This document shows, in pieces, positions 1 to 8,540 of a stretch of DNA of 64,000 nucleotides (position 1 is its first letter; the number at the start of each line of letters is the position of its first letter). This DNA is from Peptostreptococcus russellii (GTDB lineage Bacteria; Bacillota; Clostridia; Peptostreptococcales; Peptostreptococcaceae). The notes beneath the pieces were generated by a model. That model had not been told where the DNA came from and did no database searches. It saw only the letters and a list, made by a program, of their open reading frames with translations. Made by a program: the position numbers and the translations under genes. The DNA is taken from the NCBI RefSeq assembly GCF_900110295.1, contig NZ_FODF01000001.1, positions 1 to 64,000 on the forward strand, written 5' to 3'.

Positions 1-1
1 T

Positions 2-238
2 TATAATATTATAAATTCATCAAGTGACGTTTGTCCGTATTTCTTTAAAGTAAATTTAAAATCACTAAAAAAGAGAATTCATTATGTAATTAACTCAATC
101 AAATATAGCTATACCAATGCAGTAGTAGAAGGTAAAAACAATATGATAAAGGTTTTTAAAAGAGTATCCTTCGGATTTAGAAGCTATAGAAATATGAGAG
201 CCAGAATACTTTTAAGAGAACGATTTGAGATAAAATAG
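2..238 (+). CDS. ISL3-family transposase, C-terminal part (cut by window edge)
   Basis: The frame is open from base 2 to the TAG at 236-238 and encodes about 78 residues. It ends in the typical C-terminus of ISL3 (DDE_Tnp_ISL3) transposases: a YTNAVVEGKNNMIKVFKR block, then FGFRSYRNMRARI. In this family that region holds the last catalytic glutamate (the E of VVEG) and a basic tail. The start lies outside the window, so I cannot tell an intact transposase from a remnant. A perfect hairpin overlaps the stop codon and a second hairpin with a T-run follows. Confidence 0.8.
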   Translation, partial: YNIINSSSDVCPYFFKVNLKSLKKRIHYVINSIKYSYTNAVVEGKNNMIKVFKRVSFGFRSYRNMRARILLRERFEIK

Positions 239-269
239 GTAGCATAGAAAGTTATCTATGCTACCTATT
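234..269. repeat. Perfect 15-bp inverted repeat over the transposase stop
   Basis: Bases 234-248 and 255-269 are exact reverse complements separated by a 6-nt loop. The left arm contains the transposase stop codon. There is no long T-run, so it could be an IS-associated end structure, a stem blocking read-through, or a weak terminator. Confidence 0.7.
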
Positions 270-325
270 AATTAGATTAAATTATATGATATTTTTTCAT
301 CAACACTATTTGACAAAGAACCTAT

Positions 326-354
326 AAAAAAGCAGATATTTTATCTGCTTTTTT
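326..354. terminator. Intrinsic terminator after transposase, before aroD
   Basis: A 13-bp perfect stem (326-338 with 342-354) has a three-T loop, a GCAGATA core, and A-run and T-run flanks, so it can work in both directions. It insulates aroD from the transposase. Confidence 0.85.
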
Positions 355-415
355 ATGTTATTATGAAAGTAAGTAATGAAACTATCAAAGATATATTCAA
401 AATAGGAGGATATTG

Positions 416-1183
416 ATGAGAACTTGTAAGGTAGGAAATATAGAAATTGGAAGAGGCATACCCAAAATATGTATTCCAATAGTAGAGAAAAGTAGAGATG
501 AAATAATAAAATACGCTCAAAAAATTAAGAAGCACAATCCAGATATAGTAGAATGGAGAGCAGATTTTTATGAGGAAGTTTTTAATATAGAAGATATGCT
601 AGAAGTTGCCAAAGATTTAAAAAAACAATTAAAAAATATTGCACTTTTGTTTACTATCAGAAGAAAAAATGAAGGTGGAAATTTGGATATTGAATCTGAT
701 AAATATCTGTCTTTAGTTAGGGCTATGTCAAAGAGTAAAAACATTGATATTGTAGATGTAGACATCTCTAGCTTAAGAAGAAAAGATAGACATATTATTT
801 ATGAAATAAAGGATAGCTCCAAGTTATTAATTTCATATCATAACTTTAAACATACTCCAAGTGTAGAGGCAATGGAGAAGATACTATTAAATATGAATTA
901 TTACAAGCCAGATATATATAAACTTGCGGTAATGCCCTTAAATAAATCAGATAATATAAATGTTCTTAAATTGGCAGTAGATGCCGAGCAAAATTTAGAA
1001 AGACCGATTGTAATTATATCTATGGGGAAAATGGGAATTGCAAGTAGAATATGTGGCGAAATATTTTCTTCATCTATAAGTTTTGCATCTTTGGAAAAAA
1101 GTTCTGCTCCAGGTCAAATAGAGATAGATGAATTGAGAGAAGTTCTAGAGATAATACATAAAAATTATACAGATGACATTTAA
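416..1183 (+). CDS. aroD: 3-dehydroquinate dehydratase, type I
   Basis: Catalyses the third shikimate-pathway step, 3-dehydroquinate to 3-dehydroshikimate, through a Schiff base. The 255-residue length is normal for type I enzymes. Expected residues are visible: EWRADF at 46-51, FTIRRKNEGG from about 79, catalytic His142 in SYHNF, Schiff-base Lys169 in YKLAVMP, then MGKMGIASR and SAPGQI near residues 203-234. I chose ATG 416 because AGGAGG ends 6 nt upstream. A TTG at 413 lies too close to that site. It is a single-gene unit between terminators, with no other shikimate gene nearby. Confidence 0.95.
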   Translation: MRTCKVGNIEIGRGIPKICIPIVEKSRDEIIKYAQKIKKHNPDIVEWRADFYEEVFNIEDMLEVAKDLKKQLKNIALLFTIRRKNEGGNLDIESDKYLSLVRAMSKSKNIDIVDVDISSLRRKDRHIIYEIKDSSKLLISYHNFKHTPSVEAMEKILLNMNYYKPDIYKLAVMPLNKSDNINVLKLAVDAEQNLERPIVIISMGKMGIASRICGEIFSSSISFASLEKSSAPGQIEIDELREVLEIIHKNYTDDI

Positions 1184-1202
1184 GAAAATTTAACTATTAA
1201 AG

Positions 1203-1233
1203 AAAAAAAGCGATTATTAAAATCGCTTTTTTC
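1203..1233 (+). terminator. Intrinsic terminator of aroD
   Basis: The stem AAAAAAGCGAT (1204-1214) pairs with 1222-1232 around a 7-nt loop and ends in a T-run, 20 nt after the aroD stop. Confidence 0.85.
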
Positions 1234-1673
1234 TTGTGTATTAATCAAATTATTTTTATATAAGAAGAATAGCTGTCAAGTTGGAATGTTTGCATCTCAT
1301 TCCAACTATAAACGAACTATCATTCGTTAACTATATTATAAATATTCTATATTATATTTAAAAAAATAAGAAATTATAGAAAATAAGGCAAATTAAGTAA
1401 TTTGAATAGATTATTTATCGTTAAAATATTATAAAAGTTGATAAATGTAAAGTGTTGTCAAAGTAACACTTTATTGTATTTAAATTTTCCTATTTGCTAA
1501 TAACATATTATACTAGAAAAAATGATGAAATGCAACACTATAAAAGAAAAATCTAATTTTACGATATCGAGTATTAAAAAAATCTATAAATGATTTAATT
1601 TTCTAAAAATATGACTAGATTATTATGAAAAGAAAATGAAAATAATAGCAATAAAAAAATAAAAAATGTCCAT
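1234..1673. other. Non-coding gap with three short hairpins
   Basis: No convincing ORF. Three inverted repeats are visible: a 10-bp stem at 1279-1307, a 6-bp stem AACGAA/TTCGTT at 1311-1328, and a 9-bp stem built on AAAGTGTT/AACACTTT at 1448-1473. The rest is AT-rich with no recognisable RNA family. It could hold a small RNA or a decayed element; neither is demonstrated. Confidence 0.4.
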
Positions 1674-1705
1674 AAAAAAAGAATCCTAACTAGGATTCTT
1701 TTTTT
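1674..1705 (-). terminator. Intrinsic terminator of the M42 peptidase gene
   Basis: A 15-bp stem with a GAATCCTA core and 2-nt loop is flanked by A7 and T7. It lies 19 nt past the minus-strand stop at 1724 and could also stop plus-strand transcription. Confidence 0.85.
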
Positions 1706-1723
1706 GTATATTTAAAATAAAAG

Positions 1724-2785
1724 TTATTTTTCTTCAAGATATGCTTGTATTAGTCTAAAGGTATTTTCTGCACCTTCTATATGGCTTCTTTCATATCCAT
1801 GGGATGCGTATACACCTGGACCGATTAAAGCATGTTTAATATCGTTTCCAGCAATAAGAGTTGCCTCTACATCTGAACCATAGAAAGGATAAATATCTAT
1901 TGCATATCCGATTTCATATTTTTCTGCCAAGTCAACAAGTCTATTTACTATTTCATAGTTATAAGGACCACCTCTGTCTTTAGCAGCTATTGAAACTTCT
2001 TTTTCTGTACAATTAAGACCTTCTCCAACACAGCCCATATCTACAGACCAAGCTTCCTTTACACCTTCAGGGCATGGAGAAGAGCCGCCATGACCTACTT
2101 CTTCATAGATTGTAAAGTGCATATATATTTTTCTATCTAGTTGAATTTTATTATCTGAAACATACTTAGCATATCCAAGAAGAACAGCAGCTGAAAGTTT
2201 GTCATCTAAGAATCTACTTTTGATATACCCAGATTCAGTTACTCTTGTTCTAGCTTCGAAACAAACATAATCACCAGATTTTATACCTAGTTTTGCAACA
2301 TCTTCCTTGCTATTTACATCTTCATCTATTACTATCTCCACAGTATCCCAAGTACGTTCTTTATTGTTATATTCGCTATTTACATGAAGAGAAGCATTTT
2401 CAAGCTGACAAGTACCTTCATATATTTTACCTTTTCTAGTGATAATTCTTACATTTTCTGTTTCTGCATTGTTTGGGTTCATTCCACCGATATTAGTAAG
2501 TTTAAGTCTGCCGTTTGATTTTACAAGATGAACCATAGCTCCTAGTGTATCACAATGTGCTTCAAAAAGAAGAGCATTATCTGCATCTTTTCCGTCAATT
2601 TCCGCAACTACACCACCCTTAACTGTTTTTGTAGCTTTAACACCAATTCTTGATAGTTCCTTCATCAGATAATCCATAACCTCTTTACCATATCCTGATG
2701 GACTATCGATACTTAGTAAGTTTTTAGCCTGCTCGAGAATATATCCACTATATTCAGTATAGGCATCTTTGTTAAATCCGCTCAT
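1724..2785 (-). CDS. M42 family metallopeptidase (glutamyl aminopeptidase/cellulase-M type)
   Basis: A 353-residue cytosolic dinuclear metal aminopeptidase, the usual family length. Ligand motifs are in order: EAHCDT (His77, Asp79), SRFLDDK (Asp194/195), IYEEVGHGG (catalytic Glu228, ligand Glu229), SVDMG (Asp249) and a C-terminal SHGYERSH (His329 or His335). These enzymes trim N-terminal residues from peptides. The start is the ATG whose first base is 2785: GGAGG lies 7 nt upstream. A longer frame from 2821 has no such site. It is monocistronic with its own terminator. Substrate preference cannot be read from sequence. Confidence 0.9.
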   Translation of the reverse strand: MSGFNKDAYTEYSGYILEQAKNLLSIDSPSGYGKEVMDYLMKELSRIGVKATKTVKGGVVAEIDGKDADNALLFEAHCDTLGAMVHLVKSNGRLKLTNIGGMNPNNAETENVRIITRKGKIYEGTCQLENASLHVNSEYNNKERTWDTVEIVIDEDVNSKEDVAKLGIKSGDYVCFEARTRVTESGYIKSRFLDDKLSAAVLLGYAKYVSDNKIQLDRKIYMHFTIYEEVGHGGSSPCPEGVKEAWSVDMGCVGEGLNCTEKEVSIAAKDRGGPYNYEIVNRLVDLAEKYEIGYAIDIYPFYGSDVEATLIAGNDIKHALIGPGVYASHGYERSHIEGAENTFRLIQAYLEEK

Positions 2786-2994
2786 ATCCTGACCTCCATA
2801 TAAATTTTGTATTATTTTCAAAAATTCTGTTAAAAAAGAATAATCTAAAAGTAATACAAGTATATAATACTACATATATAGAAAAAAATCAGTAAAAAAT
2901 GTCCTTTTTTATAAAAATACTAGATACAATTTAATTTTTAGTAGGAATTCCTTTTAATTAATAAAAGCTGTAAAACAGAATTTTAGAATGGAAA

Positions 2995-3031
2995 TAAAAA
3001 GCCCTGAGAAATTTTATATTCTCAAGGCTGT
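2995..3031 (-). terminator. Intrinsic terminator of the ThrE-like operon
   Basis: Read on the minus strand, AGCCTTGAGAA pairs with TTCTCAGGGCT around an AT-rich loop and ends in TTTTTATT, just beyond the stop at 3043. Confidence 0.8.
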
Positions 3032-3042
3032 AATTTTAATAT

Positions 3043-3879
3043 TTAATTTTCTTTATCATTTTTGCTATCTTTTTTTATTAAAGTGTACTCATTTGTATTT
3101 TCCAAATTTACTTTGTCCGATTCATCTTTATGGAAATTATCACATATATCATCTTTTGCTTGCCCATCTTCTGAACATAGGTCATCGCTGTCGCAGTTGC
3201 AGTGAGAAGAACAAGTATTTTCAAGGCTATTCTTGTCTACTGCAAAATCTTCTGTTTTGCTACGTTCCATTTTTCCATGTGATGTTTTATCGTTTTCGTC
3301 TATTTCAAGATTTAAACTATTTAGAGATTCGTTCATTTCTTTACGATCTAGTATAAATCTATTTCTAGTTCTATTTTTTCCAAGATTAACCCAATTTTCA
3401 TATTTAAAGGCGTCATTTCTCAGAAAAGCTCTCTTTAATTGGTATAAATTAAGAACCTTTGAAAGAGATGACATTACTAAAATTCCAAGGGCTATACCAA
3501 CACTCATTATAACAGCTCTTGTTCCAGCTGTAGTAGCTTGTTCGTATTGCTTCTGTATAATATAGTAAACTGTATTATACAAACCTAAACCCGGAACTAG
3601 TGGAAGTATACCTGGAATTACAATAATAATCGCTGGTTGTTTTAACTTTCTTGCTAAAAACTCAGCTGAAAGTGAAACAAATGCTGCAGGTATAAATGAG
3701 AAAATCAAAGGATTTTCAAACTTTAGAGAACCTTCAACAAACATCAACCATCCTATACCACCTACAACAGATGCAAAGGGAAGTATTTTTCTTTCAACAT
3801 TAAAGAAAATTGAAAAGCCGCCTGTGGCAAGTGCTGCAAATATAAAATGTTGCCACATAGGGACATCGTACATACTCAT
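3043..3879 (-). CDS. Threonine/serine exporter, small subunit (ThrE_2/YjjB type) with Cys-containing tail
   Basis: Residues 10-145 form a hydrophobic domain of about four to five membrane spans with the PGILPLVPG motif (89-97), typical of the second half of ThrE exporters (PF12821). Family members are usually about 150 residues; this one has 278. The extra 130 residues are hydrophilic, probably cytoplasmic, and carry five cysteines (223, 227, 229, 235, 246) around CSSHCNCDSDDLC. ATG 3879 is chosen because GGAGG lies 8 nt upstream; a GTG at 3888 would overlap that site. It starts 1 nt after the stop of the large-subunit gene, so the two are translationally coupled. Confidence 0.85.
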   Translation of the reverse strand: MSMYDVPMWQHFIFAALATGGFSIFFNVERKILPFASVVGGIGWLMFVEGSLKFENPLIFSFIPAAFVSLSAEFLARKLKQPAIIIVIPGILPLVPGLGLYNTVYYIIQKQYEQATTAGTRAVIMSVGIALGILVMSSLSKVLNLYQLKRAFLRNDAFKYENWVNLGKNRTRNRFILDRKEMNESLNSLNLEIDENDKTSHGKMERSKTEDFAVDKNSLENTCSSHCNCDSDDLCSEDGQAKDDICDNFHKDESDKVNLENTNEYTLIKKDSKNDKEN

Positions 3880-3880
3880 C

Positions 3881-4657
3881 CTATACACCTCCTATTCCAA
3901 GTACCAGGGCAACTCCTGATGCTATTGCTGTTACTATTACAAAGACTTCAAATAATCTTGAAGTACCAGAAAGAAGATTTCCAGAAATCAAGTCTCTCAT
4001 GGATTTTACAAAGGCAACTCCTGGAAGTAGCGGCATAATAGAACCTACAATAAGAGCAGATGCTCTAGGAATTAATCCAAAATGTTTAAAAAGAACACCC
4101 ATACCTGTTATTACAACAGATGAAAGCAGTATGGAAAACATTATAATAGAACTATATTTAATTGTTTTATCATAAACATAAGTGGCTACCATAGATACAA
4201 GTATTGTAAGGAAAAAAGTTTTAGGCTGATTACCACCAAGGGTAGCAGCAAAACTTGCCGAAGCTACTCCTGTACCTAAAAAATATATCCATGTAGGATA
4301 AGCCTTTAATTTATCTATTTTATGAAGTTCTTGTATTTCAGCATTAATATCTGGATCGACTTTATTAACAAATTCTCTGGAAAAACTATTTAAAAGAGAA
4401 ATTTTCTCTAAATTTATACCTCTATTATCGATGGTTTTCATAAAGCAAAGCCCATCAAATTTATCGTCCGAAATAATAATTACAGTTGGAGTAGTAAAGC
4501 AATTAATATGATTATATCCTCTGGATTTACATATTCTTATTACACTATCTTCAACCCGGTAAGTTTCAGCGCCGTTTTTTATCAAAAGTTCCCCTAAAAA
4601 TAGAGCCAACTTTATGGTTTCCATCTTGTATTCCTTATCTTCTAGTCTATTTACCAC
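3881..4657 (-). CDS. Threonine/serine exporter, large subunit (ThrE/YjjP type, DUF1212)
   Basis: A 258-residue protein of the ThrE N-terminal family (PF06738). A soluble N-terminal part contains GAETYRVED (29-37); about five membrane spans follow from residue 122, with a MPLLPG motif near 208-213. Together with the next gene it should form the split exporter for threonine, serine or other small metabolites. The GTG start at 4657 has GGAGG 6 nt upstream. A terminator-like hairpin in its leader (4711-4750) suggests attenuation. Substrate is inferred from family only. Confidence 0.85.
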   Translation of the reverse strand: MVNRLEDKEYKMETIKLALFLGELLIKNGAETYRVEDSVIRICKSRGYNHINCFTTPTVIIISDDKFDGLCFMKTIDNRGINLEKISLLNSFSREFVNKVDPDINAEIQELHKIDKLKAYPTWIYFLGTGVASASFAATLGGNQPKTFFLTILVSMVATYVYDKTIKYSSIIMFSILLSSVVITGMGVLFKHFGLIPRASALIVGSIMPLLPGVAFVKSMRDLISGNLLSGTSRLFEVFVIVTAIASGVALVLGIGGV

Positions 4658-4710
4658 TTACGTCCTCCTTCCCACTATAGTAATACTTTTTCAGTGTTAA
4701 TTTAAGAATT

Positions 4711-4750
4711 TATAAAAAGCAAATGACAATAAAAATTTGTTCATTTGCTT
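4711..4750 (-). terminator. Terminator-like hairpin in the leader of the exporter operon
   Basis: On the minus strand AAGCAAATGA pairs with TCATTTGCTT, the stem extends by TTGT/ACAA with one bulge, and TTTTTAT follows directly. It lies 54-93 nt upstream of the GTG start, with no gene ending on that strand before it. This fits an attenuator, or a stop for stray antisense transcription. Confidence 0.5.
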
Positions 4751-4999
4751 GAATACATAAATACTATACAACAAGTTATATTAAATGTACACCTATATTT
4801 AAAAAAATCTAAATCTATTTATTAACACTTAATAAAAATATAATATCTGAAAGTAAAAAATTAATAAATTATTATATATAAGATGAAATAAAAAAATATT
4901 AAAGCTATTAAAATAAACTTTTTTAATAAGAATTACCATAAAAAACATCTTGTTTTTAATAGGCATAAACAACAAAAAATAAAAAATCTTTTTTTGTGG

Positions 5000-5005
5000 T
5001 ATAAT
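5000..5005 (+). promoter_or_regulatory. -10 element (TATAAT) upstream of first CWB2 gene
   Basis: A consensus TATAAT is preceded by TTGTGG (extended -10-like). No good -35 is visible. An 8-bp inverted repeat TTACAGAA/TTCTGTAA (5012-5031, 4-nt loop) falls at the expected transcription start, where it could be an operator or a 5' stem. Confidence 0.55.
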
Positions 5006-5011
5006 TAATTA

Positions 5012-5031
5012 TTACAGAAAAAGTTCTGTAA
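5012..5031. repeat. 8-bp inverted repeat at the CWB2 transcription start
   Basis: TTACAGAA AAAG TTCTGTAA is perfectly symmetrical and begins 7 nt after the -10 box. Its position suits a repressor site or an mRNA 5' stabilising stem. No matching copy was noticed upstream of the second CWB2 gene. Confidence 0.45.
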
Positions 5032-5094
5032 AAAGAAGTATCATTTTATATGTATTATTTTTAATACATTAGGTAAAAAATAGGAGGCGAAAAT

Positions 5095-6705
5095 ATGAAA
5101 AAGAAGTTATCTTTGTTGCTTTCAACTGCTATGTTGGCAAATGTGCTAGCATATACTGGAGTAGAAGTTTTTGCACAGGAAAGTAGTGAAACAACAACAA
5201 AACTTACTAGTGATGCAGTTAAGAGGGAAGAAGTCCTTCCAAGTATAATAAAACCGGGTGTGCCGGAAAAAATATATCTTGATATAGACTCATATCAAGA
5301 TGCTATGGAAAAGATAAAAAAGGACCTAAATACAGATATAGATGTACCAGTCTTAATTGCTTCAGATAGTAGCGAAATCAAGGGAAAATTATTAAAGGGT
5401 GTAGGAGTTACTTTATATAAGCTTACAGAAGAAGAATCAAAAAACAAAAGATTCACTCCAGACAGTACAAATTTATTATCAGATAATAAGTATAGTATAC
5501 CTTCAGAAAATGGAGAGTTTGTCGTTCCTTTCAAGCATGAAAATCTTAAACCAAAGGATAAGATAGGAATATGTATATCATACTCTATCAGAGAAGCAAA
5601 CAATGAAGTTGTAAATAAAACATATGTTACAGAAGCTACTTATATTGGTGAGAATGCTCAAAAAATAGGAGTTAATGGTAAAGTAGATATTTCAAAGGTA
5701 CTTGTAGGGCTACCTTCAGATGCAAAGGTTGAGGAAGTTGAAAAGATAGATTCTTCAACAGCAGGTGTTAAGGAACTTAAATTAAAGGTAACTTATGAAA
5801 ATAAGGAGACTATATTCTCTATACCAGTTACAGTTTCAAATGAAGAAGTTCTAGATTCTAGTCTTAGAATAAGCGGAAATAACAGATATGAAACGAATAT
5901 AGAATCTGTAAAAAGAAGCTTTAAAGAAAAAAATGTAGAAACTGTTATAGTGGCTTCAGGAAAGAGCTTTGCCGATCCACTTTCAGCAGGACCACTGGCT
6001 ATGAAATTAAATGCACCTATAATATTCGCTGACCAAAACGGTCTAAATGAAGAAGCTATAAAGTTAATAGATACATTAGGAGCAAAGAATATTATTGTAA
6101 TAGGTGGAAAAAATACAGTAACAGAAGATGTAGAAAAGCAATTAGAAGGTAAGAATATCAAGAGAATTGCTGGAGATGATAGATATGAAACTTCTAAACT
6201 TATAGCTAAAGAGTATGGAGCTTCAAGACATATAATTATTACTGATGGAAAGAAATTTGCCGATGCACTTTCAGCAACTCCTTTATCAAAGAAGATACAG
6301 GCTCCAATTTTATTAGTTAATAATGTAAACTCAATTCCAGAATCTATAAATGTTTACAACGATGCATATATAGTTGGAGGAAAGAGTTCAGTAAGTTCTG
6401 AAACAGAAAATAGAGTAAAAGAATACATGAAAAACAAGAATGTATATAGAGTATATGGAGCAAATAGATCAGAAACATCTACACAAGTTGCCTCACTTAC
6501 AAAATTTGATGAAAATATTTTAGTAAATGGAAATAGTTTCCCAGATGCTTTAAGTTCTATAAATCTATTACATACAGGCGGGAAAAATCTTCTTCTTTCA
6601 GGGAAAGATAGAGCTGATAAAAATGTAAAAAAACTATTAGCAAATAAGGTAAACTATATAATAGGTGGTTATTCAACAGTATCAAAAGATATTTTAGGTT
6701 ATTAA
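5095..6705 (+). CDS. Secreted cell-surface protein, Rib-like domain plus three CWB2 repeats
   Basis: 536 residues. A signal peptide (basic MKKK, hydrophobic core, probable cut after VFA27) is followed by a unique region (about 28-195). Residues 197-248 read like a Rib/alpha-like surface domain (GLPSDA, then a TAGVKEL stretch, then a VPVTV-type ending). Three cell-wall-binding-2 repeats (PF04122) start at GNNRYET (~258), GDDRYET (~358) and GANRSET (~452), each with a FADxLS/FPDALS block. Such triplets hold proteins non-covalently to secondary wall polymer in Clostridioides difficile relatives. GGAGG precedes ATG 5095. The ligand and role of the N-terminal region are unknown. Confidence 0.88.
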   Translation: MKKKLSLLLSTAMLANVLAYTGVEVFAQESSETTTKLTSDAVKREEVLPSIIKPGVPEKIYLDIDSYQDAMEKIKKDLNTDIDVPVLIASDSSEIKGKLLKGVGVTLYKLTEEESKNKRFTPDSTNLLSDNKYSIPSENGEFVVPFKHENLKPKDKIGICISYSIREANNEVVNKTYVTEATYIGENAQKIGVNGKVDISKVLVGLPSDAKVEEVEKIDSSTAGVKELKLKVTYENKETIFSIPVTVSNEEVLDSSLRISGNNRYETNIESVKRSFKEKNVETVIVASGKSFADPLSAGPLAMKLNAPIIFADQNGLNEEAIKLIDTLGAKNIIVIGGKNTVTEDVEKQLEGKNIKRIAGDDRYETSKLIAKEYGASRHIIITDGKKFADALSATPLSKKIQAPILLVNNVNSIPESINVYNDAYIVGGKSSVSSETENRVKEYMKNKNVYRVYGANRSETSTQVASLTKFDENILVNGNSFPDALSSINLLHTGGKNLLLSGKDRADKNVKKLLANKVNYIIGGYSTVSKDILGY

Positions 6706-6803
6706 TAAAAAATAAATTAATAATTTGTTAAATATATTGAAAATATATAAATATATGTAGTATAATTAATACTTAATAAAAAATTTAATTGCATAAAATT
6801 ATT

Positions 6804-6846
6804 GAAAAGTGGGTTACTTTTATTTTTAAAAGAACCCACTTTTTTA
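6804..6846 (+). terminator. Intrinsic terminator of first CWB2 gene
   Basis: The stem AAAAGTGGGTT (6805-6815) pairs with AACCCACTTTT (6833-6843), extended inside by ACTTTT/AAAAG, and ends in a T-run. It is 100 nt after the stop. Confidence 0.85.
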
Positions 6847-7159
6847 GTTTGCAAGATGATTTTTCTTTTTTAAAAATCAAAAATAACTCTTAAAAATCAA
6901 AAAAATAGCAAAAAATTCATTCCGGTCTTTCTATCAAATAAATATAAAAAAAAGAATGGCTAGATATGCTTTAAAAAAGTTCGAATATATTGATTTTTCA
7001 ATATATATATGTTAATCTTTAATTAGTAGGATAGAAATAATTATATTTTATAAAAACACTTTAAAATACAAAAATGATATCAGGTATTTATTTGAAAGGG
7101 ATAATTTAATTATCTTCAATCTAAATTAATATCAATATCTTGGTGAAGGAGGAATCTAT
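6847..7159. other. AT-rich gap between the two CWB2 genes
   Basis: No ORF with a ribosome site. A weak promoter-like pair (TTGATT at 6990-6995, 17 nt, TAATCT at 7013-7018) could serve the second CWB2 gene; the -10 is poor. Nothing else is recognised. Confidence 0.4.
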
Positions 7160-8467
7160 ATGAAAAATATAAAAAAAATAACGACGGTAATGGTTTCAAG
7201 TATAGTTTTATCATCAGGTATTGTTCAGGCGACAGCTATGGCATATGATAATCAGATGGATCATGTTGCAGATATGATTAATCAGTCATCTGAGCTAAAA
7301 GTAGTTGGAAATGGGATTCATCAAAGAAAACTTCTAAATAGAAAAAGAATTCAGGAGATAGCTGATGTTTACAGAAATGCAAGCAAAAAAAAGGTAAGTG
7401 ATGTCGATATAAAAAAATTCGATCTTATACTTGATTTTCCTAACGATGTATCGATTAAACTGGTATCAGACAAAGTCAATGGAATGTACATAGGACAGTG
7501 TTCAATAGGTAATAATTCTGAGTATTTTAGCAGTGAAGAAAATATATATGAAAATATTTTAAATATCATCAAAAATACTAATCAGTATGTAGACCTATAT
7601 AAAACAGGAGAAATAATAAGGGAAGGTGATTATGCAGTTACTTCTGTTGAATTAAGTAAGGCGACCTATCCAAAAGCAGAAAATGTTATAATAACAGGTC
7701 CTAAAGGAACACCTGACACACTTTCATCAGCACCTTTATCAGGATTTTTACAAGCTCCAATTCTTGTTACAGATAGCAACAAGTTAAGAGATGAAGTAAA
7801 AGCTGAAATCAAAAGATTAGGTGCTAGGAATATATATATAACTTCTGGATTGGATGTTGTTAATCAATCTGTGAGAGATGACCTAGTAGCAGAAGGATAT
7901 AAAATAGTAGATTTATCCTCAAATGACAGATATCAAACTTCAGAGAAGGTTGCAAGGTTTATAATAGAAAAAAATAGAAGTAATGGTGATGACATAGATA
8001 AAACGATTTTAATTAATGGTCAGAATTATGCAGATGCACCTTCAATATCTACATTTGCTTATAGAGAAAAATCACCGATATTACTAACAGACGGTAAAAT
8101 TCTAAGAAAAGAAACTTTTGAAATAATAAAAAATAAAGAAAATCTTTTAATAGTTGGAGGAAATAAGTCTGTTCCTAAGGCTATGGAAGATAAACTTAAT
8201 AATAACTATATAAAGATAGGAAGACTAGAAGGTAAGGATAGATATGAAACTTCTCAAAAAATAGTTAGCAGTTTGTTTGTTGATAATAATAAGCTTCTTA
8301 TATCAGATGGAAAAGACGATTTAGGAGCTGGAATAATGGCTGCAGGCTATTGTTTTGAAAATGATAGACCGCTTTTAATGGTAAAAAAGGGTAATAAAAT
8401 TAATGAAAATTTTAAAAAGAAAGATTTACTTTATCTTACAAAAAAGGCTTACGAGGATCTAAATTAA
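7160..8467 (+). CDS. Secreted CWB2-repeat protein, divergent
   Basis: 435 residues with a signal peptide (probable cut after TAMA, near residue 28), a short unique region to about 170, then three CWB2-type units. The first (about 175-250) keeps TPDTLSSAPLSGFLQAPIL but lacks the opening RYET motif. The second opens with SNDRYQTS (~254) and the third with GKDRYETS (~357); the third is degenerate in its FADALS block (KDDLGAGIMAAG). It is a likely tandem duplicate of the preceding surface protein with a different N-terminal payload. GGAGG precedes ATG 7160. Wall attachment is plausible but could be weakened by the degenerate repeats. Confidence 0.82.
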   Translation: MKNIKKITTVMVSSIVLSSGIVQATAMAYDNQMDHVADMINQSSELKVVGNGIHQRKLLNRKRIQEIADVYRNASKKKVSDVDIKKFDLILDFPNDVSIKLVSDKVNGMYIGQCSIGNNSEYFSSEENIYENILNIIKNTNQYVDLYKTGEIIREGDYAVTSVELSKATYPKAENVIITGPKGTPDTLSSAPLSGFLQAPILVTDSNKLRDEVKAEIKRLGARNIYITSGLDVVNQSVRDDLVAEGYKIVDLSSNDRYQTSEKVARFIIEKNRSNGDDIDKTILINGQNYADAPSISTFAYREKSPILLTDGKILRKETFEIIKNKENLLIVGGNKSVPKAMEDKLNNNYIKIGRLEGKDRYETSQKIVSSLFVDNNKLLISDGKDDLGAGIMAAGYCFENDRPLLMVKKGNKINENFKKKDLLYLTKKAYEDLN

Positions 8468-8540
8468 AAACTTTAGAAAGTCGTCAGTTTATGTCTTGCT
8501 AGTATCTAGTATAAAGATAACATAATAAATAAAAACTGAT

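Larger units (their letters stand above)
4658..5094. other. Divergent intergenic region between exporter and CWB2 genes
   Basis: 437 nt, very AT-rich, holding the leader hairpin of the minus-strand operon and the promoter and 5' leader of the plus-strand CWB2 gene. I see no small ORF with a ribosome site and no known riboswitch motif. Confidence 0.6.

Noticed and set aside
2988-3565. Plus-strand ORFs opposite the ThrE_2 tail
   Set aside because: The minus-strand frame has a ribosome site, coupling to its partner and family motifs; the plus-strand frames are shadows.
4658-5094. T-box leader for the exporter operon
   Set aside because: No T-box antiterminator sequence (TGGNACCGCG-like) was found on the minus strand.
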